DNA of 64,000 nucleotides, taken from the NCBI RefSeq assembly GCF_021172145.1, contig NZ_CP089095.1, positions 2,728,001 through 2,792,000 of the forward strand, read 5' to 3'. Position 1 is the stretch's first letter. Each line of letters begins with the position of its first letter. The DNA is from Flavobacterium cyclinae (lineage in GTDB: Bacteria; Bacteroidota; Bacteroidia; Flavobacteriales; Flavobacteriaceae). Shown one piece after another: positions 16,859-27,593 of this stretch. The notes beneath the pieces are model-generated. The model did not search any database and was not told the origin of the DNA. It saw only the letters and a program-made list of their open reading frames with translations. The position numbers and the translations under genes are program-made.

Positions 16859-18493
16859 ATGAAATTGAAAAATACTCCAAAATATTTTATTGCATTACTT
16901 CTACTTATTACCTTTTCTTGTAGTGTAAAAAACTCTACCTTAAAAAAAGGTGCTGAAATGGAAAAATTAGGCAACTTCAAACAAGCTTCTGAATTGTATT
17001 TAGGTGTTTTATACAGAAAACCAAATCTTCCAGAAATTGAAAATGCATTAAGAAGAAGTGCACAATTATATATTTCTGAATCTGCTTTTTCAATAGCTAA
17101 CAAAAACGAAAAAGGAGACAAGGAAGGTGTTGTAAATGAATATTACAACTTAAATAACTTTGTAAATCAAGTAAATGCTTTTACTAAGAATTTGGATATT
17201 GATCAACAAACAAAAGCCATTTACAATAAAAACTTAGACCAATATTTAGTTGGACAATATGATTTAGGAATCAAGTATCTTTCAGAACAAAAATTTAGAG
17301 AAGCTGAAGATGTTTTTAAAGATATTTCCCGATTTAACCCTGACTATAAAGACTCGCAAAAGCAACTTAGCATTGCGGTTAATGAACCTGTTTATTTAAA
17401 AGGAGTACAATTATTTGGTGAAAAAAAATATATTCCAGCTCATGAAAAATGGAATGAAATATATAATAGAGAACCTAACTACAAGGACGTAAAAAATAAA
17501 TTACAACAAGCTTTAAATGAACGTTATAAAGAAGGTAGTTACTATTTAATGCAAGAAAACTTTAAAGAAGCTGAGTTAGCTTTTGAACAAGTTAAAAATA
17601 TAAACAACAATTATTTAGACGTAAAAAATCTTTACAAAGAAGCGGCTAGCGAACCTATTTATCGTAAAGCAATTAAAGACTTAAAAAAAGGAAAATGTAG
17701 AACGGCTTATTTAGAATTAGATGAAATTATTAAAAGATTTGATGCTTATAAAAATTCAGATGAATTAAAATCAGAAGCTTTAGTTTGTGCTGAATACCCA
17801 ATTATTGTTGAATCATTTAAAATCAGAAATTCTAATGGTTTTGAAAACAACATTCAAAATGCAGTAATTGAAGATATTTTAGCAAGTAAAAATCCTTTTG
17901 TAAAAATAATAAAAGGAAGTAATGATATTTCTTCGCCTTATTATAATATTTCTGAAACCAGCAAGAATAATTTACAAGCAAAACGTTACATTCAGAATTC
18001 TTATTTTAACACAAATGCAAAAGCCGTTTTAACCATACATATTAACCAATATCAACTACAAGAAAATCCTGTAAGAGCCTACGATGTTAATGGAATTGAA
18101 GTTAATAAAATTAAATCGAGAAGTGGCAAAGATTCGCTTGTAGAAAAATCGGTAGTATATAAAGAATATGAAAAAAGAGCAAGTATTCAGGCAAATATTA
18201 CTTATCGATTAGTTGAAATTGCAACTGGTAAAATAGTAATTCAAAAAACCATCCAAAAAAGCGATGAAAAACAAATCAGATATGCTCGAAACAACAATTC
18301 AAACTACTCAAAAATCTACCCTACTCGTAATGTTTCAGGGCTAATTACAAGAGATGAATCTAATTACAAAAACTTACAAACCCTTTTTCAAACAAGTGAT
18401 CAAATAAACAATCAATCATTAGTTGATATTGTCTTGTCAGATTTTAGAAAACAAATTGTGAACGAAATTTTGCGTTTTAATCCCGAAGAATAA
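16859..18493 (+). CDS. TPR-type lipoprotein of unknown function
   Basis: 544 residues. The signal ends in lipobox ITFSC, so the protein is a lipoprotein. Residues about 35 to 300 are helical repeats of TPR character (FKQASELYLGVLYRKPNLPEIENAL, KFREAEDVFKDISRFNPDYKDS, FKEAELAFEQVKNINNNYLDV). The C-terminal half (about 310-544) is a mixed domain with a possible CsgG/LpoB-like strand pattern (YPIIVESFKIRNSNGFENNIQNAVIEDIL; RLVEIATGKIVIQKTIQKS). Its stop overlaps the next start by one base (TAATG), so the two are co-translated. I do not recognise a named family. It may form a scaffold with the two LPP20-like lipoproteins. Confidence 0.72.
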   Translation: MKLKNTPKYFIALLLLITFSCSVKNSTLKKGAEMEKLGNFKQASELYLGVLYRKPNLPEIENALRRSAQLYISESAFSIANKNEKGDKEGVVNEYYNLNNFVNQVNAFTKNLDIDQQTKAIYNKNLDQYLVGQYDLGIKYLSEQKFREAEDVFKDISRFNPDYKDSQKQLSIAVNEPVYLKGVQLFGEKKYIPAHEKWNEIYNREPNYKDVKNKLQQALNERYKEGSYYLMQENFKEAELAFEQVKNINNNYLDVKNLYKEAASEPIYRKAIKDLKKGKCRTAYLELDEIIKRFDAYKNSDELKSEALVCAEYPIIVESFKIRNSNGFENNIQNAVIEDILASKNPFVKIIKGSNDISSPYYNISETSKNNLQAKRYIQNSYFNTNAKAVLTIHINQYQLQENPVRAYDVNGIEVNKIKSRSGKDSLVEKSVVYKEYEKRASIQANITYRLVEIATGKIVIQKTIQKSDEKQIRYARNNNSNYSKIYPTRNVSGLITRDESNYKNLQTLFQTSDQINNQSLVDIVLSDFRKQIVNEILRFNPEE

Positions 18494-19851
18494 TGTTGAA
18501 ATCTATTGTTTTATTTTCAAGTTTCTTGGTTCTTTTTTCTTGTGGAAGTTCTAAAACCAACACAGCAATCCCAGAAAATGCTCCCGAATGGGTTTCCAAA
18601 ACACCGTTGAGTAATTTCAATTACATTGGAATTGGAATGGCGCCAAAAACATCATCTGATTATAGAGAAAAAGCTCAAAAAATGGCACTTACTGAAATCT
18701 CAAACAGTATTTCAGTTACGGTTTCTAGTAATAATTCCTTAAATGTTTTTCAATACGATAATACATTTAATGAGTTTTATCGAATGAATAGTATGGTTTC
18801 AAGCGCTGCTTATTTAGAAGGTTATGATGTTGTTGATGTTTTTGAGACAGAATATTATTATTACACTTATCTGAGTTTATCAAAACAAAAACACCAACAA
18901 TTAAGAAAAGCTAGAATTAATAAAGCATTAGAAACTTCTATCTTTAAATTTGATTATACCAAAAAACTGGCTGCTGAAAAAGATTTTTCAGAAGCTATAA
19001 AACAACAAATATTAGCTTTAGAAGATATTAGTGAGTTTTTAAACGAAGATTTACGCTACACCCAAGATCAGATAGAAAAACCTTATGTAAGTCTTTTAAT
19101 GAACACGATTTTTTCTAATTTAAATCAAATCGAAATAGTGTTTCCAGTAAAACAACTGAACATCAAGCACGCTTTTGATCCAAAAGACATTAACATCCAA
19201 CCTATAACTATTAAATCGCAAAATAAGACACTTAGTAACATTCCTGTTTCTATTTTTTATTCTTGGCAACCGGGACAAAGTTTGGATTTTGTTTCAGATA
19301 GTAACGGTAGTATTTCTTTAGTGATTCCAAGAAATTGTAGTAAAAATAATTCGGAAAAAATCACAGCAATTTTAGATACTTATTCTTTGGTAAAAAATTT
19401 AAGTCAAAACCGAGTGGTTCAAAAGATATTTGAAAATTATCAATCTAAAAAGTTTGAACTATCTATTTCAAAAAAATTACCTACGATTGAATTTGATATT
19501 TTTTTAATGGATAAATCAAAGAAAAATTTAAACGCTTTAGAGGATGAATTGTTTCAAATCTTTTCTGCTGATTATTTTACCTTAGCTTCAAAAAAAACGA
19601 AGAAAGATTTTACCATTACTATCGAAAGTAAAAAAATGGAAAACTTACAAGTAAACGGCAAAATTTCTACCAAATTAGAAAGTCGTATTAAAATTACAAA
19701 CACCAATAATAACATTGTATATCAAGAAACACTTCACAATATAATTGGAATTGGTTCTAGTGCAGAATTAGCAGAACAAGATGCTTTACAATCGCTAATG
19801 GATAAAATTAAGATAGTTAATTACAGCGCTATGGTTCAATCGATGTTATAG
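18493..19851 (+). CDS. LPP20-family lipoprotein of unknown function
   Basis: 452 residues, lipobox VLFSC. Directly after it comes a textbook LPP20 segment: APEWVSKTPLSNFNYIGIGMAP, then REKAQKMALTEISNSISVTVSSN, with TYLSLSKQKHQQLRKARI closing the domain near residue 140. A middle region has an Ig-like strand pattern (IKSQNKTLSNIPVSIFYSW...GSISLVIPRN), and the end (LAEQDALQSLMDKI) resembles a second Ala-rich LPP20/FlgT-like helix. Coupled to the TPR lipoprotein upstream by a one-base overlap. The 3' end overlaps the convergent BaiN-type gene by 23 bases. Function unknown; probably envelope. Confidence 0.75.
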   Translation: MLKSIVLFSSFLVLFSCGSSKTNTAIPENAPEWVSKTPLSNFNYIGIGMAPKTSSDYREKAQKMALTEISNSISVTVSSNNSLNVFQYDNTFNEFYRMNSMVSSAAYLEGYDVVDVFETEYYYYTYLSLSKQKHQQLRKARINKALETSIFKFDYTKKLAAEKDFSEAIKQQILALEDISEFLNEDLRYTQDQIEKPYVSLLMNTIFSNLNQIEIVFPVKQLNIKHAFDPKDINIQPITIKSQNKTLSNIPVSIFYSWQPGQSLDFVSDSNGSISLVIPRNCSKNNSEKITAILDTYSLVKNLSQNRVVQKIFENYQSKKFELSISKKLPTIEFDIFLMDKSKKNLNALEDELFQIFSADYFTLASKKTKKDFTITIESKKMENLQVNGKISTKLESRIKITNTNNNIVYQETLHNIIGIGSSAELAEQDALQSLMDKIKIVNYSAMVQSML

Positions 19852-21052
19852 CATTTGCAACTATAAAACCACCAGTCCAAGCATTTTGAAAATTGAATCC
19901 ACCCGTAATAGCATCAATATTTAGGATTTCACCTGCAAAATAAAGATTAGGTAAAATTTTACTTTCCATGGTTTTGAAATTCACTTCTTTCAAGTCGATT
20001 CCGCCAGCAGTGACAAATTCTTCTTTAAAGGTGCTTTTTCCGTTAACCTGAAATTCAGCATTAGTCAATTGTTCAGCTAGCGTATTCAATTGTTTTTTAC
20101 TCACATCTGCCCATTTGGTTTCTTCTGAAATTCCTGCTGCTTTTACTAAGTTTTCCCAAAGTCGTTTAGGCAACTCGAAATGAGCATATTTTGACACTAA
20201 TTTTTTAGAGTTTTCTTCTTTGATGGTTTTCAACAAATCGATGGCTTCTTCAAAATCAATTTCGTTTAACCAATTTACTTGAATAGCAAACTGATATTTT
20301 TTATCCGCTAATTCTCGAGCTCCCCAAGCCGAGAGTCGCAAAATACCCGGCCCACTCATTCCCCAATGCGTAATTAATAACGGTCCAGATGCTTGTAATT
20401 TTGATTTTTTTACTTTCACAGAAGCAACCGTGGAAAGCCCCATTAAATCTTTGATTCGAACATCTTTGATATTGAAAGTAAACAATGATGGAACGGGCTC
20501 AACAATAGTATGTCCCAAATTTTGTAACAACTCCCAAATTTTTGGATTACTACCTGTAGTCATTACCACTTTTTGGCAACTAAAAACCTCTTGATTGGTA
20601 GAAATTTTCCAATAATTTTCACCTTGATACAATTCCTGAACACTATGTCCAGTTAAAATGTCAATTTTTAGTTTTTGAGTCGCTTTTAAAAAACAATCGA
20701 TTATCGTTTGAGACGAATTAGAAACGGGAAACATTCTACAATCATCTTCAATCTTGAGTTCTACTCCATGTTTTTCGAACCATTCAATCGTATCGCCAGA
20801 GCAAAATTGATGAAATGGCCCTCTTAGTTCTTTTTCTCCTCTTGGATAAAATTTCACTAAATCATTAGGTACAAAACATGCATGGGTAACATTACAACGA
20901 CCACCACCAGAAATACGTACTTTTTCTAAAACGCTTTTTCCACGTTCTAAAATAGCTACTTTTAATTTCGAATTTTTCTCAACAATATTAATTGCAGTAA
21001 AAAATCCGGCTGCACCGCCGCCAATGATAATAATGTCGTATTTTGAATTCAA
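19829..21052 (-). CDS. BaiN/HI0933-type NAD(P)/FAD-dependent oxidoreductase
   Basis: 407 residues. Starts with an FAD-binding Rossmann motif (YDIIIIGGGAAGFFTAINI), followed by the family-specific ERGKSVLEKVRISGGGRCNVTHAC, and ends with the FAD-closing GGIDLKEVN...LYFAGEILNIDAITGGFNFQNAWTGGFIVA. This is the HI0933-like (YhiN/BaiN) family, whose members include a gut bile-acid dehydroxylation reductase; the physiological substrate in flavobacteria is not known. No signal peptide, so cytoplasmic. Its 3' end overlaps the convergent lipoprotein gene. Confidence 0.9.
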   Translation of the reverse strand: MNSKYDIIIIGGGAAGFFTAINIVEKNSKLKVAILERGKSVLEKVRISGGGRCNVTHACFVPNDLVKFYPRGEKELRGPFHQFCSGDTIEWFEKHGVELKIEDDCRMFPVSNSSQTIIDCFLKATQKLKIDILTGHSVQELYQGENYWKISTNQEVFSCQKVVMTTGSNPKIWELLQNLGHTIVEPVPSLFTFNIKDVRIKDLMGLSTVASVKVKKSKLQASGPLLITHWGMSGPGILRLSAWGARELADKKYQFAIQVNWLNEIDFEEAIDLLKTIKEENSKKLVSKYAHFELPKRLWENLVKAAGISEETKWADVSKKQLNTLAEQLTNAEFQVNGKSTFKEEFVTAGGIDLKEVNFKTMESKILPNLYFAGEILNIDAITGGFNFQNAWTGGFIVANAITSIEP

Positions 21053-21100
21053 TGAATTAGTTTTTGCAAATATCGGAGTTAAATTTTAATTCAAACAAAA

Positions 21101-21126
21101 AGCCCTGCTATTTAATTAGCAGGACT
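21101..21126 (-). terminator. Terminator of the maltodextrin catabolic operon
   Basis: AGCCCTGCTA faces TAGCAGGACT with an intervening loop (one G-U pair) 24 bases after the last gene of the minus-strand operon. On the minus strand it leads into TTTTTGTTTG. Confidence 0.75.
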
Positions 21127-21149
21127 CTTTAAAAATAAATAAATCAACT

Positions 21150-22583
21150 TTAATTTAAAATATAATATTGCCAAGGTTGTAATTGGGTACTTAACTTAAC
21201 ATCAAAAACCACTTTTTTACCTGTAATGTAATCTGTAAATTCTCCGCTAATTGGCAAATTAGCTGACATCACTTGATTTGATAAATTTGCCAAATAAATT
21301 ACTTTTTCGCCATTTTTTTCACGCTCAAAAATTAATATTTGGGCATCATTTGAAGTTGGAATTCTTTTATAAGTAGCTTTATTTTTTCCACCATTTAAAG
21401 CACTATTTTCAGATTTTAACTTTCCTAATTTTGCTCTTAAATCCCATTGTTTTCCTTTTGTTTTTGGGATAGAATCTTTCTCAAAAAACTTTAAACTATG
21501 TTCTAATCCATATTCATTTCCGCTGTAAATTAATGGCATTCCTGGCATCATATAAGATAAAGCGGTCATGGCTTCCTCTGCTTTGCCTAGTCTACTTTTT
21601 ACAGTACCATTCCATGAATTTTCATCGTGATTGTCAATAAAATTCATCAAAATATCATTCGCTTCATAATCTTTATTTGCTTTTTGAATATAAGCATCCC
21701 AATCTTTTACTGAATTTTTCCCTTGAGCAATTCTATTCATAGTGTGATGCGCTTCCCAGCCATACGCCATATCAAACAAACCATCTTTTAATAATTCTGG
21801 TTCCCAAGCTTCGGCTAACATGAAGATATTTTTCTCTTTTCTTAATTGCGGAATAGCTTGTTGCCAGAAGTCTAAAGGCACATTGCTTGCTACATCACAA
21901 CGGAAACCATCGATGTTTTCGTTTTTCACCCAATGCAACATATCAGAAGTCATTTCTTTTCGCAATCCATGGTTGTCGTAATTCAAATCAGCAACATCAG
22001 ACCAACCCCAAGATTTACCCGTTTCTGGATTGATTGGATCGATGATTTCTCCTTTCTCATTTTTAGTATAATATTCTGGATGTTCTTTAATCCAAACGTG
22101 GTCCCAACCTGTGTGATTTGGTACCCAATCCAAAATCACATACATGCCATTATCATGCGCTGTTTTTACTAAATTTCTGAAATCTTCAATTGTTCCAAAC
22201 TCCGGATTTACTTTTTTGAAATCAGAAACCGCATAGTAACTTCCCAAATATTTATGTTGCTCTTCTTTTGGCATTTCTGAAGCAAACTTACTATCATCAC
22301 CACCTGTTGCTTTCCTTTTCGTCTGTGAAATAGGGAAAATTGGCATCACCCAAATGATTTTTACTCCCAATTCTTTTAACTGTGGAATGTCTTTAGTAAA
22401 GGCATTAAAAGTTCCTTCTGGTGAATACTGACGGATATTAACTTCATAGATAACAGCACTTTCTTCTACTTCAGAAGAAAATTTTGCGATTTCAGTTTTT
22501 GAATTTTCTGCCGTTTTTTCTGTTTCGTTTTTACAACTGAATAAAGTTAAAACAGCTAATGCAGTAACGATTGTTTTTTTCAT
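21150..22583 (-). CDS. GH13 alpha-amylase-family lipoprotein
   Basis: 477 residues, SPII signal with lipobox LTLFSC followed by KNETEKTAEN. All four GH13 regions are present: DWVPNHTG (I), GFRCDVASN with nucleophile Asp (II), MLAEAWEP with acid Glu (III) and FIDNHDEN (IV). A short C-terminal beta domain follows. Location in the envelope as lipoprotein makes it the positional analogue of SusG, though it lacks the extra starch-binding domain of SusG, so it may work on maltodextrins. It is the last gene of the minus-strand operon, 11 bases after the esterase gene. Confidence 0.92.
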   Translation of the reverse strand: MKKTIVTALAVLTLFSCKNETEKTAENSKTEIAKFSSEVEESAVIYEVNIRQYSPEGTFNAFTKDIPQLKELGVKIIWVMPIFPISQTKRKATGGDDSKFASEMPKEEQHKYLGSYYAVSDFKKVNPEFGTIEDFRNLVKTAHDNGMYVILDWVPNHTGWDHVWIKEHPEYYTKNEKGEIIDPINPETGKSWGWSDVADLNYDNHGLRKEMTSDMLHWVKNENIDGFRCDVASNVPLDFWQQAIPQLRKEKNIFMLAEAWEPELLKDGLFDMAYGWEAHHTMNRIAQGKNSVKDWDAYIQKANKDYEANDILMNFIDNHDENSWNGTVKSRLGKAEEAMTALSYMMPGMPLIYSGNEYGLEHSLKFFEKDSIPKTKGKQWDLRAKLGKLKSENSALNGGKNKATYKRIPTSNDAQILIFEREKNGEKVIYLANLSNQVMSANLPISGEFTDYITGKKVVFDVKLSTQLQPWQYYILN

Positions 22584-22594
22584 TTTTTATAGTT

Positions 22595-23533
22595 TTATTT
22601 TCCAAACATAAATTCTAACGGAATATGAATCCTTTTTTGCCAAGAGGCTTCGGAATGGTTTTCGCCTTCAAACTTTAAATTTTGAGAATCTACTTCTGTA
22701 TATCCTTTAGCTTTTAAAATTTCATCAACTCGATATTCGTATTTTAAGTAGAAAGCATCCAAAGTTTCCGTTCCGTAATCAAAATATATTTTGTGGTGTT
22801 TAGCTTCTGGTAATTTCTTTTCCATATACGCGAAAAAAGATTCCGGAATAGGATTGTTTTCAAATTCTCTAAATCCAATCCAATGCGTTGACAAACAAGC
22901 TGCTTTTCCAAATACATTTGGATATTCACACAAAGCATACATGGAAATCAATCCGCCCATGCTTGAACCCATAATAGCAGTTTGATTTGCCGTAGTAAAA
23001 ACCGAATAGTTTTTATCAATGTAAGGTTTCAATTCTTCTACAATAAATTTTAAATAATTATCGGAATTTATTTTGCTATCATCAAATGGAAATTGCGATT
23101 TTTTGGTTTCTATTTGAATTTTCTCTTTTAACTCTTTTGAAAGCGATTCGTAAGGTTTTTTGGGATACAAATCCATGTGACGTAAATTTGGAATGTTCCA
23201 AATAGCCACGACAATAAAATCATTTACTTTATTCTCATGCATCAGTTGGGATGCTACTTCATCTACTCTCCATTCTTGTTTGTTCCATGTAGTTGTTGCA
23301 TCAAACAACATTTGCCCATCGTGCATGTACAGAACATTGTATTTTTTTGATTTAGAATAATTTTTAGGCAACCAAACATCAACCGTTCTTGGCACAATAT
23401 ATCTAGAAGGAAAGGTATCTATTCTTTCAATATTTCCTTCAAATTTTCCTGAATTTTCAAGAGCATAAGATGTAATCTTACCTTGAGAAAAAGTAAAGCA
23501 AGAGAACAATATAAAGTAAAGTAATGATTTCAT
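22595..23533 (-). CDS. Putative secreted esterase (CE1/esterase D-like alpha/beta hydrolase)
   Basis: 312 residues with an N-terminal signal peptide (MKSLLYFILFSCFTFSQGK; the Cys is not in a good lipobox). It has an alpha/beta-hydrolase core of the esterase D / enterochelin-esterase type: DVWLPKNY, VLYMHDGQMLFD, and the nucleophile elbow AIMGSSMGGLISMY; a late GENHSEASW gives the catalytic His, as in this family. The substrate is unknown. It lies between two GH13 genes in the starch operon with no gap to the upstream stop, so a role in removing ester decorations from glucans is possible but only inferred. Confidence 0.82.
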   Translation of the reverse strand: MKSLLYFILFSCFTFSQGKITSYALENSGKFEGNIERIDTFPSRYIVPRTVDVWLPKNYSKSKKYNVLYMHDGQMLFDATTTWNKQEWRVDEVASQLMHENKVNDFIVVAIWNIPNLRHMDLYPKKPYESLSKELKEKIQIETKKSQFPFDDSKINSDNYLKFIVEELKPYIDKNYSVFTTANQTAIMGSSMGGLISMYALCEYPNVFGKAACLSTHWIGFREFENNPIPESFFAYMEKKLPEAKHHKIYFDYGTETLDAFYLKYEYRVDEILKAKGYTEVDSQNLKFEGENHSEASWQKRIHIPLEFMFGK

Positions 23534-25369
23534 TTATTTCAATTCTAGTATCATTGACGATTTTCCTTCAACCGATAATTCGGCTTTTAAATCGATGGTT
23601 TTTTCTGAAAGAATATCATTTCCAGAAGTAAACGATTTGATATTTTCTTGAAAACGAGAAAGATTCAATTTCTGAGTATCAGGAGCATTATTGATAACCA
23701 CCATAACTGTTTCTTTGTCATTGTGACGGAAATACACATACACGTTATTTTCAGGAATGTAATGCGTTAATTTTCCAGTGTGAATCACTTCTTTAATTTT
23801 TCTCCAATTCAATACTTTCTTGGAAAAATCGAAATATTTTGCTTGCTCTGCTGTTCTTCCACTAGCTGAAAATGCATTGTTTGTATCGCCTTTCCAACCA
23901 CCAGGGAAATCTTGACGAATATCGGCATCGCCTTTTCCTTTATCACCTGCCATTCCAATTTCAGATCCATAATACAATTGCGGAATTCCTCTCATGGTTG
24001 CCATAATGGTCATTCCTAATTGGTATTTTTTGAAATCGTTTTGATAGATTTGATTGAAACGTCCTGTATCGTGATTTTCTAAGAAAATCAACAAATTATT
24101 TGGGTCGGCATACAAGAAATCGTTAACGAAATTCTCATAAAATTTAATCATTCCGTTGCTCCAATCCGCTCTATCCTCATTGAAAACATTTCCAAAAACA
24201 TCATGCAATGTAAAATCCATTACACTTGGTAAGTAGGAATTATAACTTTGAATTTTAGCAATTGGACTGTCTTTTTGCCAATACGAAATTTGGGCTTGAT
24301 CGTGCATCCAAACTTCACCTACAATATTGAAATATGGGTATTCATCTGTAATGGCTTTGGTCCATTTTGCAATTCCTTCTTTATCGTTATACGAATAAGT
24401 ATCTACTCGAAAACCATCTAAATCAGCATATTCAATCCACCAAATCGCATTTTGAATTAAATAATTCAATACCAAAGGATTCGACTGATTTAAATCGGGC
24501 ATGCTTGGCACAAACCACCCATCCATACATAATTTAGCATCTATTTTTGAACCGTTTGTGTCGTATTGTGTGGTCATTCGATAGTTACTTTGTTTGTAAC
24601 CTGGAAATTGATGAAACCAATCGTAAGTTGGCATATCTTTAAACATCCAATGTTCAGCGCCCCAATGATTCGTAACGTAATCTTTGATTAATTTCATGCC
24701 GCGTTTGTGCATTTCATCGGCTAGCTTTTTGTATTCTTCATTGGTTCCATAACGAGGATCAATTCTGTAAACATCTGATTGTCCGTAAGTATGATACGAA
24801 TAGCCTTTGTCGTTATCTTCACACATTGGTGTACTCCAAATTGCGGTTGCTCCTAATTCTTTGATGTAATCTAAGTTATTAATGATGCCTTGAATATCTC
24901 CGCCATGTCTTCCTCCTGGCAAACTTCTGTTCGCTTTTTCTTGTAGTTCTGGTGACGAATCGTTATTTGGATTTCCATTTGCAAATCTATCCGGCATCAA
25001 TAAATACATCACATCAGAAGCATCAAAACTTTTACGAAGCGCCGAATTAGTTCTTCTCTTTTTGATTTCGAAATTTCTTTTGAATGATTTTTTACCATTG
25101 GTAAACGTAAATTGTAATTCTTGTGCTTTTACATTTTTAGTATCAATTGTCACGAAAAGGTAATTAGGATTTTCGGTTTTAGTTACATTCGTAATTATTA
25201 CATTATTAGAAACTTGTACCGAATTCTGAGCAATATTCTTTCCGTAAAACAATACTTGAACTTCGCTTTTATTCATGCCTTCATACCAAAAAGGTGGTTC
25301 CATTCGGTCGATTTGTGCCGAAAGCGAAAGTGTGAATAAGGTAATTAGAGAGAAAATTATTTTTTTCAT
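23534..25369 (-). CDS. GH13 neopullulanase/cyclomaltodextrinase-like enzyme (SusA type)
   Basis: About 611 residues from the Met that opens MKKIIFSLITLFTLSLSAQ, a clear signal peptide; an upstream in-frame start overlaps the GH97 gene and spoils the signal. An N-terminal Ig-like domain of cyclomaltodextrinases (RMEPPFWYEGMNKSEVQVLFYG) precedes the GH13 barrel: DYVTNHWG (I), GFRVDTYSY (II), IVGEVWMHD (III), FLENHDTGRF (IV). C-terminal beta domain present. The family cuts pullulan, cyclodextrins or maltodextrins; SusA of Bacteroides is periplasmic and the same is expected here. Seven bases after susB. Confidence 0.92.
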   Translation of the reverse strand: MKKIIFSLITLFTLSLSAQIDRMEPPFWYEGMNKSEVQVLFYGKNIAQNSVQVSNNVIITNVTKTENPNYLFVTIDTKNVKAQELQFTFTNGKKSFKRNFEIKKRRTNSALRKSFDASDVMYLLMPDRFANGNPNNDSSPELQEKANRSLPGGRHGGDIQGIINNLDYIKELGATAIWSTPMCEDNDKGYSYHTYGQSDVYRIDPRYGTNEEYKKLADEMHKRGMKLIKDYVTNHWGAEHWMFKDMPTYDWFHQFPGYKQSNYRMTTQYDTNGSKIDAKLCMDGWFVPSMPDLNQSNPLVLNYLIQNAIWWIEYADLDGFRVDTYSYNDKEGIAKWTKAITDEYPYFNIVGEVWMHDQAQISYWQKDSPIAKIQSYNSYLPSVMDFTLHDVFGNVFNEDRADWSNGMIKFYENFVNDFLYADPNNLLIFLENHDTGRFNQIYQNDFKKYQLGMTIMATMRGIPQLYYGSEIGMAGDKGKGDADIRQDFPGGWKGDTNNAFSASGRTAEQAKYFDFSKKVLNWRKIKEVIHTGKLTHYIPENNVYVYFRHNDKETVMVVINNAPDTQKLNLSRFQENIKSFTSGNDILSEKTIDLKAELSVEGKSSMILELK

Positions 25370-25376
25370 AGCTTTA

Positions 25377-27509
<2,133 letters not shown>

Positions 27510-27527
27510 TTAGCGGTAAAATATGGT

Positions 27528-27582
27528 ATCGCCTTTTTTAATCATAAGTGTTTGCTTATGCAAACTTTTTTTTAATGGCGAT
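27528..27582. promoter_or_regulatory. Nested dyads between GH65 and GH97 genes
   Basis: In the 102-base gap, ATCGCC (27528-27533) pairs with GGCGAT (27577-27582) around an inner dyad GTTTGC-TTAT-GCAAAC (27550-27565). This may be a processing or attenuation hairpin setting the ratio of cytoplasmic to periplasmic enzymes, or a LacI-family-type operator; the sequence does not decide. Confidence 0.4.
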
Positions 27583-27593
27583 TTCATGTCTTA

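Noticed and set aside
18493..19851. Frameshift or annotation error at the 23-base overlap with the convergent flavoprotein gene
   Set aside because: Both proteins end with normal family sequence, so the tail-to-tail overlap is real.
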